In this document: positions 1 through 7,386 of the stretch, one piece after another
Layout: each line of letters begins with the position of its first letter
Position numbering within the stretch: position 1 is the stretch's first letter
DNA from: Gammaproteobacteria bacterium
GTDB lineage: Bacteria; Pseudomonadota; Gammaproteobacteria; GRL18
NCBI GenBank assembly: GCA_027012135.1
Contig: JALUZF010000244.1
Location: forward strand, 1-52,930
DNA length: 52,930 nt
Direction of reading: 5' to 3'
Position numbers and translations under genes: made by a program
Notes under the pieces: generated by a model
The model's input: the letters and a program-made list of their open reading frames with translations, nothing else
Databases searched by the model: none
Told to the model about the DNA's origin: nothing

Positions 1-3000
1 CAACAGGATAATCATCAAAAGTTCTAACATCAAAGACCTGACCCAATGGAATATTCTGCTGTAAGGTTGAATCATAATCCTGAGTACCATCAATAGCCAG
101 CTGAACATTTGAGTGCAGAAACGCACCATTTTCCAGAGTAGCGTCATTACCATTGCCTGATTTATCTGCAAGTGGATTACTGCCGTCAAAGTTATAATAA
201 GCAACCAGACCATTGTTGACATCTATACCATTAACAATGTCACTGATCTCAGAGGCATTAAGTGTGGTATTGTAAATTCGGATATTATCAAGCTGACCTT
301 CAAAAGGCTGGTTATTATGGCCGCGCTCACCAAACAATAAATCATTATTGTTGTTAATTAAAACATCCGGTACATTCTGGTTGCCGGAAAAAACTGCTAT
401 ACCATTATCATAAAGTGTTACCGTATTAGTATTACCGTTAAAGCTGAAAGTAATATTATGATTTTCATTAGCGGGCAGATCATAACCCGTATCATTCCAG
501 ACCCAGCCACTACCGTCTGATGCCCTTAGGGCATAGCGAACTGAGCCATTGGCCTCTACGGCTATTTCATAGGCATTTTCCTTATTAAAAATAATCCCGC
601 CATTACCTGTAGAAATAACATCCAGAGAAACTGTAAAAGCATCCGTAAAATCAAAAGCGGCTTCACCCGCATTGAGGCGAGCATGGTTAGCCGTAACATC
701 CAGAGAATTATCCAGTGCAGCCTGTACACCGGTTGCAGTATCATCCATCAGCTGAATATCAACACTGCCTGCCTGCTGATCAAGTAAGGTGCTACTGTTA
801 AAATCCGTTGTGCCCGGCTCAAAGGCATAAGCAATATACTGTGCTGAAGCGCCTTCACCCACAGTATTTAATAGTACAAAATCACCATTTCCATCCACGA
901 TAGGTGCACCATTTTCTGCAGCTACCAGCTTGATGATTATGGTTTCCTGATCGGCTTCTATGGTGTCATCACCGGGGATATTGGGTGTGCCCGGCTGTGA
1001 GTTATCCACTATGGTGGTAATAACGGGATCAGAAATAATTGCTACGCTTTCATAACCCCCGCCACCTGCTGGAGGCTGGTAGGAATCTGGACTGATCTGT
1101 GCTGCAAATGTTTCACCATTATCTGCCATATAATCATCCAGTACATCGGTACTGATAATAGCACCCAGTGCAATGCTGTTCTGTGGAGTATTATCGTAGT
1201 CAACTGGAACTGTTATAACGCTGGCACCATTAGCCAGCAGCGCATCATTACCGTTACCGCTTTTATCCTCTAAAGGATTATTACCATCAAAATTATAATA
1301 AGACACCAGGCCATTACTGGCCTGATCAATAGCAGAGACTTCTGCTGCATCCAGGGCGGTATTAAAAATACGAATATTATCAAACTGTCCTTCAAAGGAC
1401 TGGTTATTATGCCCGCGTTCACCAAACAGCAGGTCTCTGTTATTGGAGTACAGCTGCGCCGGTACATTTTGACTGCTGCTGGCAACTTCCACACCATCTT
1501 CATACAATTTAATGGTATTGTTACTGCCGTCATAAACAAAAGTCAGGTTATGCTGCTCATTAGCTGGCAAATCATAACCGGTATCATTCCATACCCAACC
1601 GGAACCATCGGATGCTCTTAATGCATAACGAATAGAACCATCCGCTTCCTGAGCAATTTCATAGACGTTTTCTTTATTAAAAATAATACCGCCATTGCCG
1701 GTGGCCGTTACATCCACAGAAATGGTAAATTCGGTAGTAAAGTCATAAACGGACTCACCGGCATTTAAGTAGGCATGAGCAGGTGTAACATCCAGTGCAG
1801 CTGCATTGGTACCGGTAGCCGTTTGATCAGTGAAGGTTAAATCAACGGTACCCAGCTGCTGATCCGTCAAAGTGGACGCATTAAATACTGTAGTTCCCGG
1901 TTCAAAGGCCAAGGCCATAAACTGAGCAGAATCACCTTCAGGCACCTCATTAATCATGACATAATTACCATTGGCATCGGTCAGTGGCGCATTATTTTCT
2001 GCGGCCACCAGACGAATAATAACACTGTCAATATCTGCTTCTATGGTGTCATCAGTCGGATCATTGGGTGTGCCAGGCTGAGAATTATCATAAATAGTCG
2101 TGGTTACAGCCGTAGCATCATGAATAACATTTTCATAGGCCGAAGCATTGCTGTAGGTGTTATCAACAAGCTGTACATTAAATGTTTCACCATTATCGGC
2201 AATATAGTCATCAAAAATATCGGTACTAAAGGTACTACCAATAGCTACCGTCTGAGTGGCCGCATTAAAGTCATCACCGCCGGTGGCTGTACCATTGCTG
2301 AAGCTCACCTGTACGGTTCCACTGGCAGTATTAATACGGTTGCCATCCGGATCTTCCAGCACCACACGATAGGAGGCGGCTCCACCTTCCGCAGCGCTAT
2401 TGGCAGATACTTCATTACCACTGGCATCCAGAGCAATAAGTTTCAGGGTGACGGATTCCATATCGGGTTCAATGCCGTCTGTCGGATCATTGGGTGTGCC
2501 GGGCTGGGAGTCATCGATAATGGTTATTTCAAGTGTATTACTCTGCTGACTGATATTTTCATAATTACCCGCCTGAGTATAACTGCCGGGTACCACCTGA
2601 GCGCTAAAGGTTTCACCATTATCGGCGATATAGTCATCCAGCACTTCAGTACTGAATACATCACCAATATTAACGGTTTGTGTAGCAGTATCCACATCGG
2701 AACTGTCCCCGCCAAATGCGACATCAACCTGTCCACCGGGATTAGTAATTTCATTGCCATCGGGATCCAGCAGAACAACCTTATAGTAAACCTGCTCACC
2801 TTCTGCTGCATTCTGACTGCTGACGGGATCACCATTTATATCCACCCTCTGTAACTGCAGGCTGACACTTTCCATATCGGACTCAATGCCGTCGGTCGGA
2901 TCATTGGGTGTGCCGGGCTGGGAATCATCGATGATAGTGGTAGTGACAGGATTAAGGTTATAGCTGACCTGTTCAAAATCACCGGTATTGCTGTAAGTAT

Positions 3001-4147
3001 TATTAACAATCTGTGCAGTAAAAGTTTCACCATTGTCTGCAATATAGTCATCAATAATTGCGGTACTAAACGGAACACCCAGCGCAACAGTCTGAGTGGT
3101 ATTATTAAAGTCATCCCCACCAGTGGCCGTACCGTTGCTGAAACTGACATCGACTGTGCCTGGGGCATTGATACGATTACCGTTCTCATCAGTCATAACG
3201 ACCATATATGAAGCTGTACCGCCCTCAGTACCGGTGTTTGCAGCCAGCTCATTACCGTTTTCGTCCAGAGCAATCAGCTGCAGAGTAACGGTATCTTCCG
3301 GATCGGGATTATCAGGTGAAGTTTCATCTAAAATGGTGGTTGTCAGGTCAGCATTGATTATATTGAGCTGATCATAACCACCTCCTGAAATCCCGGTAAT
3401 TTCAACCTTAAAGTCTTCATTGGGTTCGGCCAGCAGGCTGTCTATGGTAGCAACTGTAAATTCAACTGAGCTGGTACCGGCAGGGACATCCACATAGATA
3501 ACCTGTGCCTGCAGATCATTTTCATCGGTAGTTATATGACTTATGGTGATTTCCACTCTCATCTGGGTCAGAGGCGGATTATTCAAGCTCAGAGTATAGG
3601 TGGCGGTATCTCCCTCATTAACAACACTTACACCCGCCAGAGTCAGATCAGCAGTATACAGAGGTGTATTGGGTTCATTGCCTTCTATAAAGTCATTGGC
3701 CTGGCCGATACTATCATCAATTCCCGTTGTTTCCAGAAAATCAAATCTGACATCTGTAAGATTATGGGTAATAATGACAGGTTCGGCAGTACTGTCGCCG
3801 ACTGCACCGGCACCGCCTGCTGCTGTGGCTTCCAGTTCAGATGGGTCAAAATTAGGATCGTTTAATAAGGCCTGCTGAATATCTTCTACAGAGGCAATAC
3901 TTTCTTCGGGAGGCAGACTGTTGGGATCATAGATATCCTGATCCAGTGTCAGGCGGTCGTTACGGCCCAGGGTAATGGTCTGGTTATTATCCATTTTTAA
4001 CAGCACACGGCTACCGGCACCACCGGTTACAATGGTTTCCCCCAGGTAAACCATGGAGTTTATTTCCAGAACACGCTCATTACCTGCCGAATCCACGGCT
4101 TTTGCGGTACCGGATATAAAGATCACCTGACCAATTGACTGTGCCAT
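1..4147 (-). CDS. Giant LapA-like repeat adhesin, N-terminal part (runs off the window)
   Basis: The frame is open from an ATG at 4147, with an AGAGGTG ribosome site just upstream, to the window edge: 1,382 codons and no stop. Residues 1-75 resemble the SH3-like retention module of LapA-type type I-secreted adhesins (GQVIFISG, then LGRNDRLTLDQDI). It continues to a TAAG motif at residues 108-111. From about residue 130 come Calx-beta/Ig-like modules of 138-142 residues, each ending in an SQPGTPNDPTD-like linker (residues 409, 547, 689, 1050). Two later modules carry an extra block of roughly 200 residues that looks like a LamG/concanavalin-type domain (about 785-975 and 1145-1343). Proteins of this type are held in the outer membrane and mediate biofilm attachment. 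The C-terminal RTX/secretion signal lies outside the window. No secretion or lapD/lapG genes are visible here. Confidence 0.9.
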   Translation of the reverse strand, partial: MAQSIGQVIFISGTAKAVDSAGNERVLEINSMVYLGETIVTGGAGSRVLLKMDNNQTITLGRNDRLTLDQDIYDPNSLPPEESIASVEDIQQALLNDPNFDPSELEATAAGGAGAVGDSTAEPVIITHNLTDVRFDFLETTGIDDSIGQANDFIEGNEPNTPLYTADLTLAGVSVVNEGDTATYTLSLNNPPLTQMRVEITISHITTDENDLQAQVIYVDVPAGTSSVEFTVATIDSLLAEPNEDFKVEITGISGGGYDQLNIINADLTTTILDETSPDNPDPEDTVTLQLIALDENGNELAANTGTEGGTASYMVVMTDENGNRINAPGTVDVSFSNGTATGGDDFNNTTQTVALGVPFSTAIIDDYIADNGETFTAQIVNNTYSNTGDFEQVSYNLNPVTTTIIDDSQPGTPNDPTDGIESDMESVSLQLQRVDINGDPVSSQNAAEGEQVYYKVVLLDPDGNEITNPGGQVDVAFGGDSSDVDTATQTVNIGDVFSTEVLDDYIADNGETFSAQVVPGSYTQAGNYENISQQSNTLEITIIDDSQPGTPNDPTDGIEPDMESVTLKLIALDASGNEVSANSAAEGGAASYRVVLEDPDGNRINTASGTVQVSFSNGTATGGDDFNAATQTVAIGSTFSTDIFDDYIADNGETFNVQLVDNTYSNASAYENVIHDATAVTTTIYDNSQPGTPNDPTDDTIEADIDSVIIRLVAAENNAPLTDANGNYVMINEVPEGDSAQFMALAFEPGTTVFNASTLTDQQLGTVDLTFTDQTATGTNAAALDVTPAHAYLNAGESVYDFTTEFTISVDVTATGNGGIIFNKENVYEIAQEADGSIRYALRASDGSGWVWNDTGYDLPANEQHNLTFVYDGSNNTIKLYEDGVEVASSSQNVPAQLYSNNRDLLFGERGHNNQSFEGQFDNIRIFNTALDAAEVSAIDQASNGLVSYYNFDGNNPLEDKSGNGNDALLANGASVITVPVDYDNTPQNSIALGAIISTDVLDDYMADNGETFAAQISPDSYQPPAGGGGYESVAIISDPVITTIVDNSQPGTPNIPGDDTIEADQETIIIKLVAAENGAPIVDGNGDFVLLNTVGEGASAQYIAYAFEPGTTDFNSSTLLDQQAGSVDIQLMDDTATGVQAALDNSLDVTANHARLNAGEAAFDFTDAFTVSLDVISTGNGGIIFNKENAYEIAVEANGSVRYALRASDGSGWVWNDTGYDLPANENHNITFSFNGNTNTVTLYDNGIAVFSGNQNVPDVLINNNNDLLFGERGHNNQPFEGQLDNIRIYNTTLNASEISDIVNGIDVNNGLVAYYNFDGSNPLADKSGNGNDATLENGAFLHSNVQLAIDGTQDYDSTLQQNIPLGQVFDVRTFDDYPV
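118..1800 (-). repeat. Two LamG-bearing repeat modules within the adhesin
   Basis: Two blocks, about 118-715 and 1225-1795, encode closely similar domains that share GGIIFNKEN, RYALRASDGSGWVWNDTGYD, LLFGERGHNNQ and YYNFDG. The DNA is similar but clearly diverged, so this is an old duplication. Each block sits between the TATG and the later DDY-ADNGETF motifs of a repeat module. Modules without the block run straight through at this point. Confidence 0.8.
3815..3826 (-). other. Putative LapG-type periplasmic protease site (TAAG)
   Basis: Codons ACA GCA GCA GGC encode Thr-Ala-Ala-Gly at residues 108-111 of the adhesin, right after the retention module and before the repeats. In Pseudomonas LapA the c-di-GMP-controlled protease LapG cuts a TAAG motif at nearly the same distance from the N-terminus. 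The motif and position are seen; the cleavage is inferred. Confidence 0.7.
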
Positions 4148-4188
4148 TTTTCACCTCTTTAACGAAAAGACTTCTACTATTACAGAAA

Positions 4189-4234
4189 AGTATAGAGGGT
4201 TCGGCAAGAAAAGATATTGTACCTTAGTACAATA
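4189..4234 (-). promoter_or_regulatory. Probable adhesin promoter with upstream palindrome
   Basis: On the minus strand a TATACT -10 candidate (4189-4194) lies 42 bp before the adhesin start. There is no good -35. In its place is a perfect inverted repeat, TATTGTAC-CTTA-GTACAATA (4215-4234), centred about 42 bp upstream of the predicted transcript start. That spacing is typical for an activator contacting polymerase. The regulator is unknown. Confidence 0.45.
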
Positions 4235-4263
4235 GGCTGGAATGCAGGATAACCTTGAGATAA

Positions 4264-4578
4264 TCAGAGCACGTCCAGATAACCCCGTTCAATGGCAGTT
4301 TCCAGTGCACTGGACGCATGCAGCAGCTCTTCATAGGTTTCCCGATACTGTTTTAATTTTTTAATCTGTTCAGGTGAGGGTAAGGCATTTTCTGACTCAG
4401 TGGCCATTTTAAAAAGTGTTTTAAGATAATCAGCCCTGGCTCGGGCCACCATTATGACTACCGGGTTCAGGTCAGTAAGCTTTAATTCCGCGATTTCCGG
4501 ATTAATAATATCCCGGTTAATTTCCTTAATGGCTTTGTCCAGCTGCATTAACAGGCGTTTGGTATCAAGTTCGCTCAT
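4264..4578 (-). CDS. Small hypothetical protein, helical
   Basis: A 104-residue protein that I do not recognise. It appears all-helical and rich in charged residues, with no signal peptide or membrane segment, and opens MSELDTKRLLMQLDKAIKEI. It lies 111 bp downstream of the membrane-anchored gene ending at 4690 and upstream of the adhesin, all on the same strand, so it may be part of the same transcript. Composition and codon use match the neighbours. A soluble partner of the adjacent membrane protein is possible, but nothing in the sequence proves it. Confidence 0.7.
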   Translation of the reverse strand: MSELDTKRLLMQLDKAIKEINRDIINPEIAELKLTDLNPVVIMVARARADYLKTLFKMATESENALPSPEQIKKLKQYRETYEELLHASSALETAIERGYLDVL

Positions 4579-4689
4579 AAGTGTCGTTTGCTCTTCAAAT
4601 TATACTCTTACTTTTTGTTCTTAGTTTGTGGTTTGTGCTCTGAAAGAGTTTATTCTGAAAGTTTAGCGGTTATCTGGAAATTGTCCAGT

Positions 4690-5514
4690 TCAGGCAGCGG
4701 CTCCATTTTCAGCGCCGTTACCGGATGATTTCTGCTTTGGCTGTTCAGTATCTGACTCTGCTGACTCCTGTCCATTTTCATTTTCTTCCTGATCCTGTTC
4801 TGTTTTGTTACTGGATTGAGTGGTTCGCTCTGACATATACCTGGACAGATCAGAGCTTGTTTTTTTAAGCATAAATTCAGCCTGTTCGGTCAATTCTGCT
4901 ATTCTGGGATGATCAGATACCCCGGAAGATTTAAGAGCATGCAGGATATAATGGTAATTTTCCTGAGCCACCAGATATTTATGCTGCTGAGATTCACGAT
5001 TAGCCTTGTCAGAATAAAACTGAAATATCATCTCACAACGCAGAACTTTCAGGCTTTTAATATATTCATATAGTTTCTGCGATTTAACCTTTGAATACCA
5101 GAAACCGGTATTCAGCTGGCGGATCAGCAGACCGATGGCCCGCATTCTGCTATTAAAGTCTTTTTCGTCTTTAATGGTATAGTTATCTGGAGGAGGCGGG
5201 GTTTTATTTTTTTCCTGGACATCACCGGCTTCTTCTATCAGTGCCTCAACGCCGCGAAAATTGCGATCAATACGCTGTATCATTTCGATACGGGCCACAA
5301 TCTCATTAAGCAGCAGTTCGCGGATTTCTTCACCGATATTACAGCCCTGCAGACGTTCCAGCAGATCGCTGATATTATCCAGGCCACGTTTAATGGCCAG
5401 GATTTTCAGGCGTTTTTCACGTTGTCTCTGCTCCCAGGCTTCGGCCACACTGTTAACAAACAGTGTCAGTAAAATAAGTCCGCCTATTGCCGCAAAAATC
5501 AGATAGTCTTCCAT
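4690..5514 (-). CDS. Membrane-anchored hypothetical protein
   Basis: A 274-residue protein with one N-terminal membrane segment (about residues 5-22, LIFAAIGGLILLTLFVNSV). A long helical, probably cytoplasmic region follows, with a proline-rich break near residue 108 (PPPPDN). The C-terminal tail (about 230-274) is low-complexity and rich in E, Q, S and N. I recognise no enzyme motif. The gene lies 75 bp downstream of trmJ on the same strand. The spacer holds two mutually exclusive hairpins, so expression may be adjusted relative to trmJ. Function unknown. Confidence 0.75.
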   Translation of the reverse strand: MEDYLIFAAIGGLILLTLFVNSVAEAWEQRQREKRLKILAIKRGLDNISDLLERLQGCNIGEEIRELLLNEIVARIEMIQRIDRNFRGVEALIEEAGDVQEKNKTPPPPDNYTIKDEKDFNSRMRAIGLLIRQLNTGFWYSKVKSQKLYEYIKSLKVLRCEMIFQFYSDKANRESQQHKYLVAQENYHYILHALKSSGVSDHPRIAELTEQAEFMLKKTSSDLSRYMSERTTQSSNKTEQDQEENENGQESAESDTEQPKQKSSGNGAENGAAA

Positions 5515-5535
5515 CAGCGTATTTTTATTAGAGTT

Positions 5536-5600
5536 ATTATTTCCCGACCGGCCTGAGAAATAATTGCTCCAGTAAAAATAAGCAGAGCTTTATTTCTCAG
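5536..5600 (-). promoter_or_regulatory. Competing hairpins between trmJ and the downstream gene
   Basis: Segment 5553-5563 (CTGAGAAATAA) can pair perfectly over 11 bp with 5590-5600 (TTATTTCTCAG). Its part 5557-5564 can instead pair over 8 bp with 5536-5543 (ATTATTTC). The two structures exclude each other. Neither is followed by a strong U-run, so this is not a plain terminator. The role is inferred only. Confidence 0.35.
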
Positions 5601-6351
5601 TTTTGCCGGTTAAACGGTTCGTATGTTTTTCTATCGCAGATAAAATGCCGCGCAGAATATTCAGTTCTTTTTCATCCGGCCGGGCACGATTAAACAGCCG
5701 CTTCAGGCGCTGCATCATCTGCCCCGGATGCTGAGGAATAATAAAGCCAATGTCCTTTAGAACCTTTTCCAGATGACCATAAAAATAAGCCATATCCCGG
5801 TTGGCAGGAAAATGGAAATGATAGTCTTTAGGCCGAGCCTGTTCCAGCTCAGCCGCCTGAAAAATTTCATAAGTAAAGGTCTGTACTGCAGCCGCCAGAT
5901 TCAGGGACGAATATTCCGGATTGGCCGGAATATAGGCATGAAAATTACACTGCATCAAATCTTCGCCACTCAGGCCGCAGCGTTCCTGTCCAAAAACCAG
6001 AGCCGCCTGAGACTGAACCGCCTCAGCGGCAATTTTTTCTCCGCATTCTCTGGCGGTTAAAATCGGCAGGCTCATACCCCGATCCCGGGTACTAGTGCCC
6101 ACGACCAGCTGACAGTCACTTATTACCTCACTAAGAGTATCGGCAATAATAATTTTTTCTAAAATTTCTGTTGCACTGGTGGCCCTTATCCAGGCCTCCT
6201 TGTCCAGTTTACAGCCGGGGTTCACCAGGTACAGACGTGACAGCCCCATATTTTTCATGGCCCGGGCGACAGCACCAATATTACCGGGAAACTGGGTATT
6301 AACCAGTACGATACGGACATTATCCAGAGTGTGGTGAATGTGTTCAGACAT
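5590..6351 (-). CDS. trmJ: tRNA (cytidine/uridine-2'-O-)-methyltransferase TrmJ
   Basis: A 253-residue SPOUT methyltransferase that in E. coli 2'-O-methylates position 32 of several tRNAs using S-adenosylmethionine. The N-terminal RIVLVNTQFPGNIGAVARAM contains the N-x-G-x-x-R signature. The knotted SAM-binding region shows LVFGQERCGLSGEDL (about 138-152) and IPANPEYSSLNLAAAVQ (about 160-176). A basic C-terminal extension is present as usual. Length fits the family. The gene lies 15 bp after the DUF3634-like gene and shares its direction with the queuosine genes, another tRNA-modification pathway. Confidence 0.93.
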   Translation of the reverse strand: MSEHIHHTLDNVRIVLVNTQFPGNIGAVARAMKNMGLSRLYLVNPGCKLDKEAWIRATSATEILEKIIIADTLSEVISDCQLVVGTSTRDRGMSLPILTARECGEKIAAEAVQSQAALVFGQERCGLSGEDLMQCNFHAYIPANPEYSSLNLAAAVQTFTYEIFQAAELEQARPKDYHFHFPANRDMAYFYGHLEKVLKDIGFIIPQHPGQMMQRLKRLFNRARPDEKELNILRGILSAIEKHTNRLTGKTEK

Positions 6352-6366
6352 AATCGTTATTAGCCT

Positions 6367-6687
6367 TTATTGAATACTCAACTGCAGGGCACGCTCAATT
6401 TTAAGCTGCAGCTCCGGTTCAATAACACCCCGAAACTCCAGTTTGGGTTCTGAGGTATTGATTTCAGTGGCATAAATAATGACATTTTCAGGCTTGTACA
6501 TTCTGACCAGTTGCTGAACATCGTAGAGAAATTCTGAGGGTATATCACCTTCATTTTTAACAATAACGCCTTTTTCAATAATCATTTTAAATGTGTTCCT
6601 GCGCTTTTTCCGGATATGCAGGATCAATAGCGCATCAAAAACCAGCAGAACGGCTACGCCGATAATAATGATTGTTAATGTATCCAT
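6367..6687 (-). CDS. Small membrane-anchored protein, DUF3634-like
   Basis: A 106-residue protein with one N-terminal membrane helix (about residues 3-24), a basic stop-transfer (HIRKKRR) and a small soluble domain containing IIEKGVIVKNEGDIPSEFL. The arrangement and the ...G-x-I-P-x-x-F pattern recall DUF3634, but I assign this from memory with moderate confidence. The gene sits between queE and trmJ, 15 bp from trmJ, so the two are probably co-transcribed. Function unknown. Confidence 0.7.
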   Translation of the reverse strand: MDTLTIIIIGVAVLLVFDALLILHIRKKRRNTFKMIIEKGVIVKNEGDIPSEFLYDVQQLVRMYKPENVIIYATEINTSEPKLEFRGVIEPELQLKIERALQLSIQ

Positions 6688-6710
6688 TAGAGTATTAACC
6701 TTTTTAAAAT

Positions 6711-6757
6711 TTATTTAAGCCTTTAGCCCTTATTTAAGCCTTTAGCTTTTATTTAAG
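6711..6757. repeat. 19-bp tandem repeat at the 3' end of queE
   Basis: TTATTTAAGCCTTTAGCCC (6711-6729) and TTATTTAAGCCTTTAGCTT (6730-6748) are followed by a partial third unit from 6749. The partial unit is the end of queE itself (Leu-Lys-stop). The stop region therefore seems to have been copied twice into the spacer. Confidence 0.7.
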
Positions 6758-7384
6758 CCCCAGGATCTTATGAGTCTGCAAAGAAACCCGCCATTGCGGA
6801 TGCTGTAGACAATAGTCCACAACCGCCTGCTGGTTATCCACCTGCCCGGCTTCATCAACCGCCTGCAGATAAAAATAGCTAAAATCCAGTTCGGCAAACT
6901 GTTCCGGCGGCAGATCATCCCGGGGAAACAGCAGCTTGAGTTCATCTCCGCTGCGCTGTTCCAGTTTATCCAGCTGCTTAGGGCTGACGCACAGCCAGTC
7001 AATACCCGGCGGGGCATTTATTGTGCCATTGGTTTCCACTGCAATTTCAAAACCAGCCTTATGCAGGGCATTAATCAGTTCACTATCCAGCTGCAGCAAT
7101 GGTTCTCCCCCGGTAAAGACAACATAGGGAACACCTTCAGTATTCTCCGGCCAGGTTTTGCGGATCTGTTCAGCCAGCTGCGGTGCCGAAGCAAACTTGC
7201 CGCCGCCTTCACCATCGGTACCGACAAAGTCCGTATCACAAAACGGGCAGACGGTATTATGCCGGTCCTTTTCCAGACCGCTCCAGAGATTACAGCCGCT
7301 GAAACGACAGAACACGGAGGCTCTACCGCTTTGATGGCCTTCACCCTGCAGGGTGTAAAACAGTTCTTTGACAGTATAGGTCAT
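6749..7384 (-). CDS. queE: 7-carboxy-7-deazaguanine synthase QueE
   Basis: A 211-residue radical-SAM enzyme that converts 6-carboxytetrahydropterin to 7-carboxy-7-deazaguanine in preQ0/queuosine synthesis. It starts MTYTVKELFYTLQGEG, typical of QueE. The cluster-binding cysteines are C31, C46 and C49 (C-x14-C-x2-C), the wider spacing of the E. coli type rather than C-x3-C-x2-C. The SAM-binding FTGGEPLLQ and AVETNGT follow. Only 2 bp separate it from the queD stop codon, so the genes are translationally close in a queC-queD-queE operon. Confidence 0.95.
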   Translation of the reverse strand: MTYTVKELFYTLQGEGHQSGRASVFCRFSGCNLWSGLEKDRHNTVCPFCDTDFVGTDGEGGGKFASAPQLAEQIRKTWPENTEGVPYVVFTGGEPLLQLDSELINALHKAGFEIAVETNGTINAPPGIDWLCVSPKQLDKLEQRSGDELKLLFPRDDLPPEQFAELDFSYFYLQAVDEAGQVDNQQAVVDYCLQHPQWRVSLQTHKILGLK

Positions 7385-7386
7385 AT

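Noticed and set aside
1270-1539. Short frames within the adhesin region on either strand
   Set aside because: All are alternative-frame shadows of the repeat-coding sequence.
2120-2854. Plus-strand 244-codon open frame opposite the adhesin
   Set aside because: It mirrors the repeat-coding strand, has no ribosome site or known family, and the minus-strand frame is far better supported.
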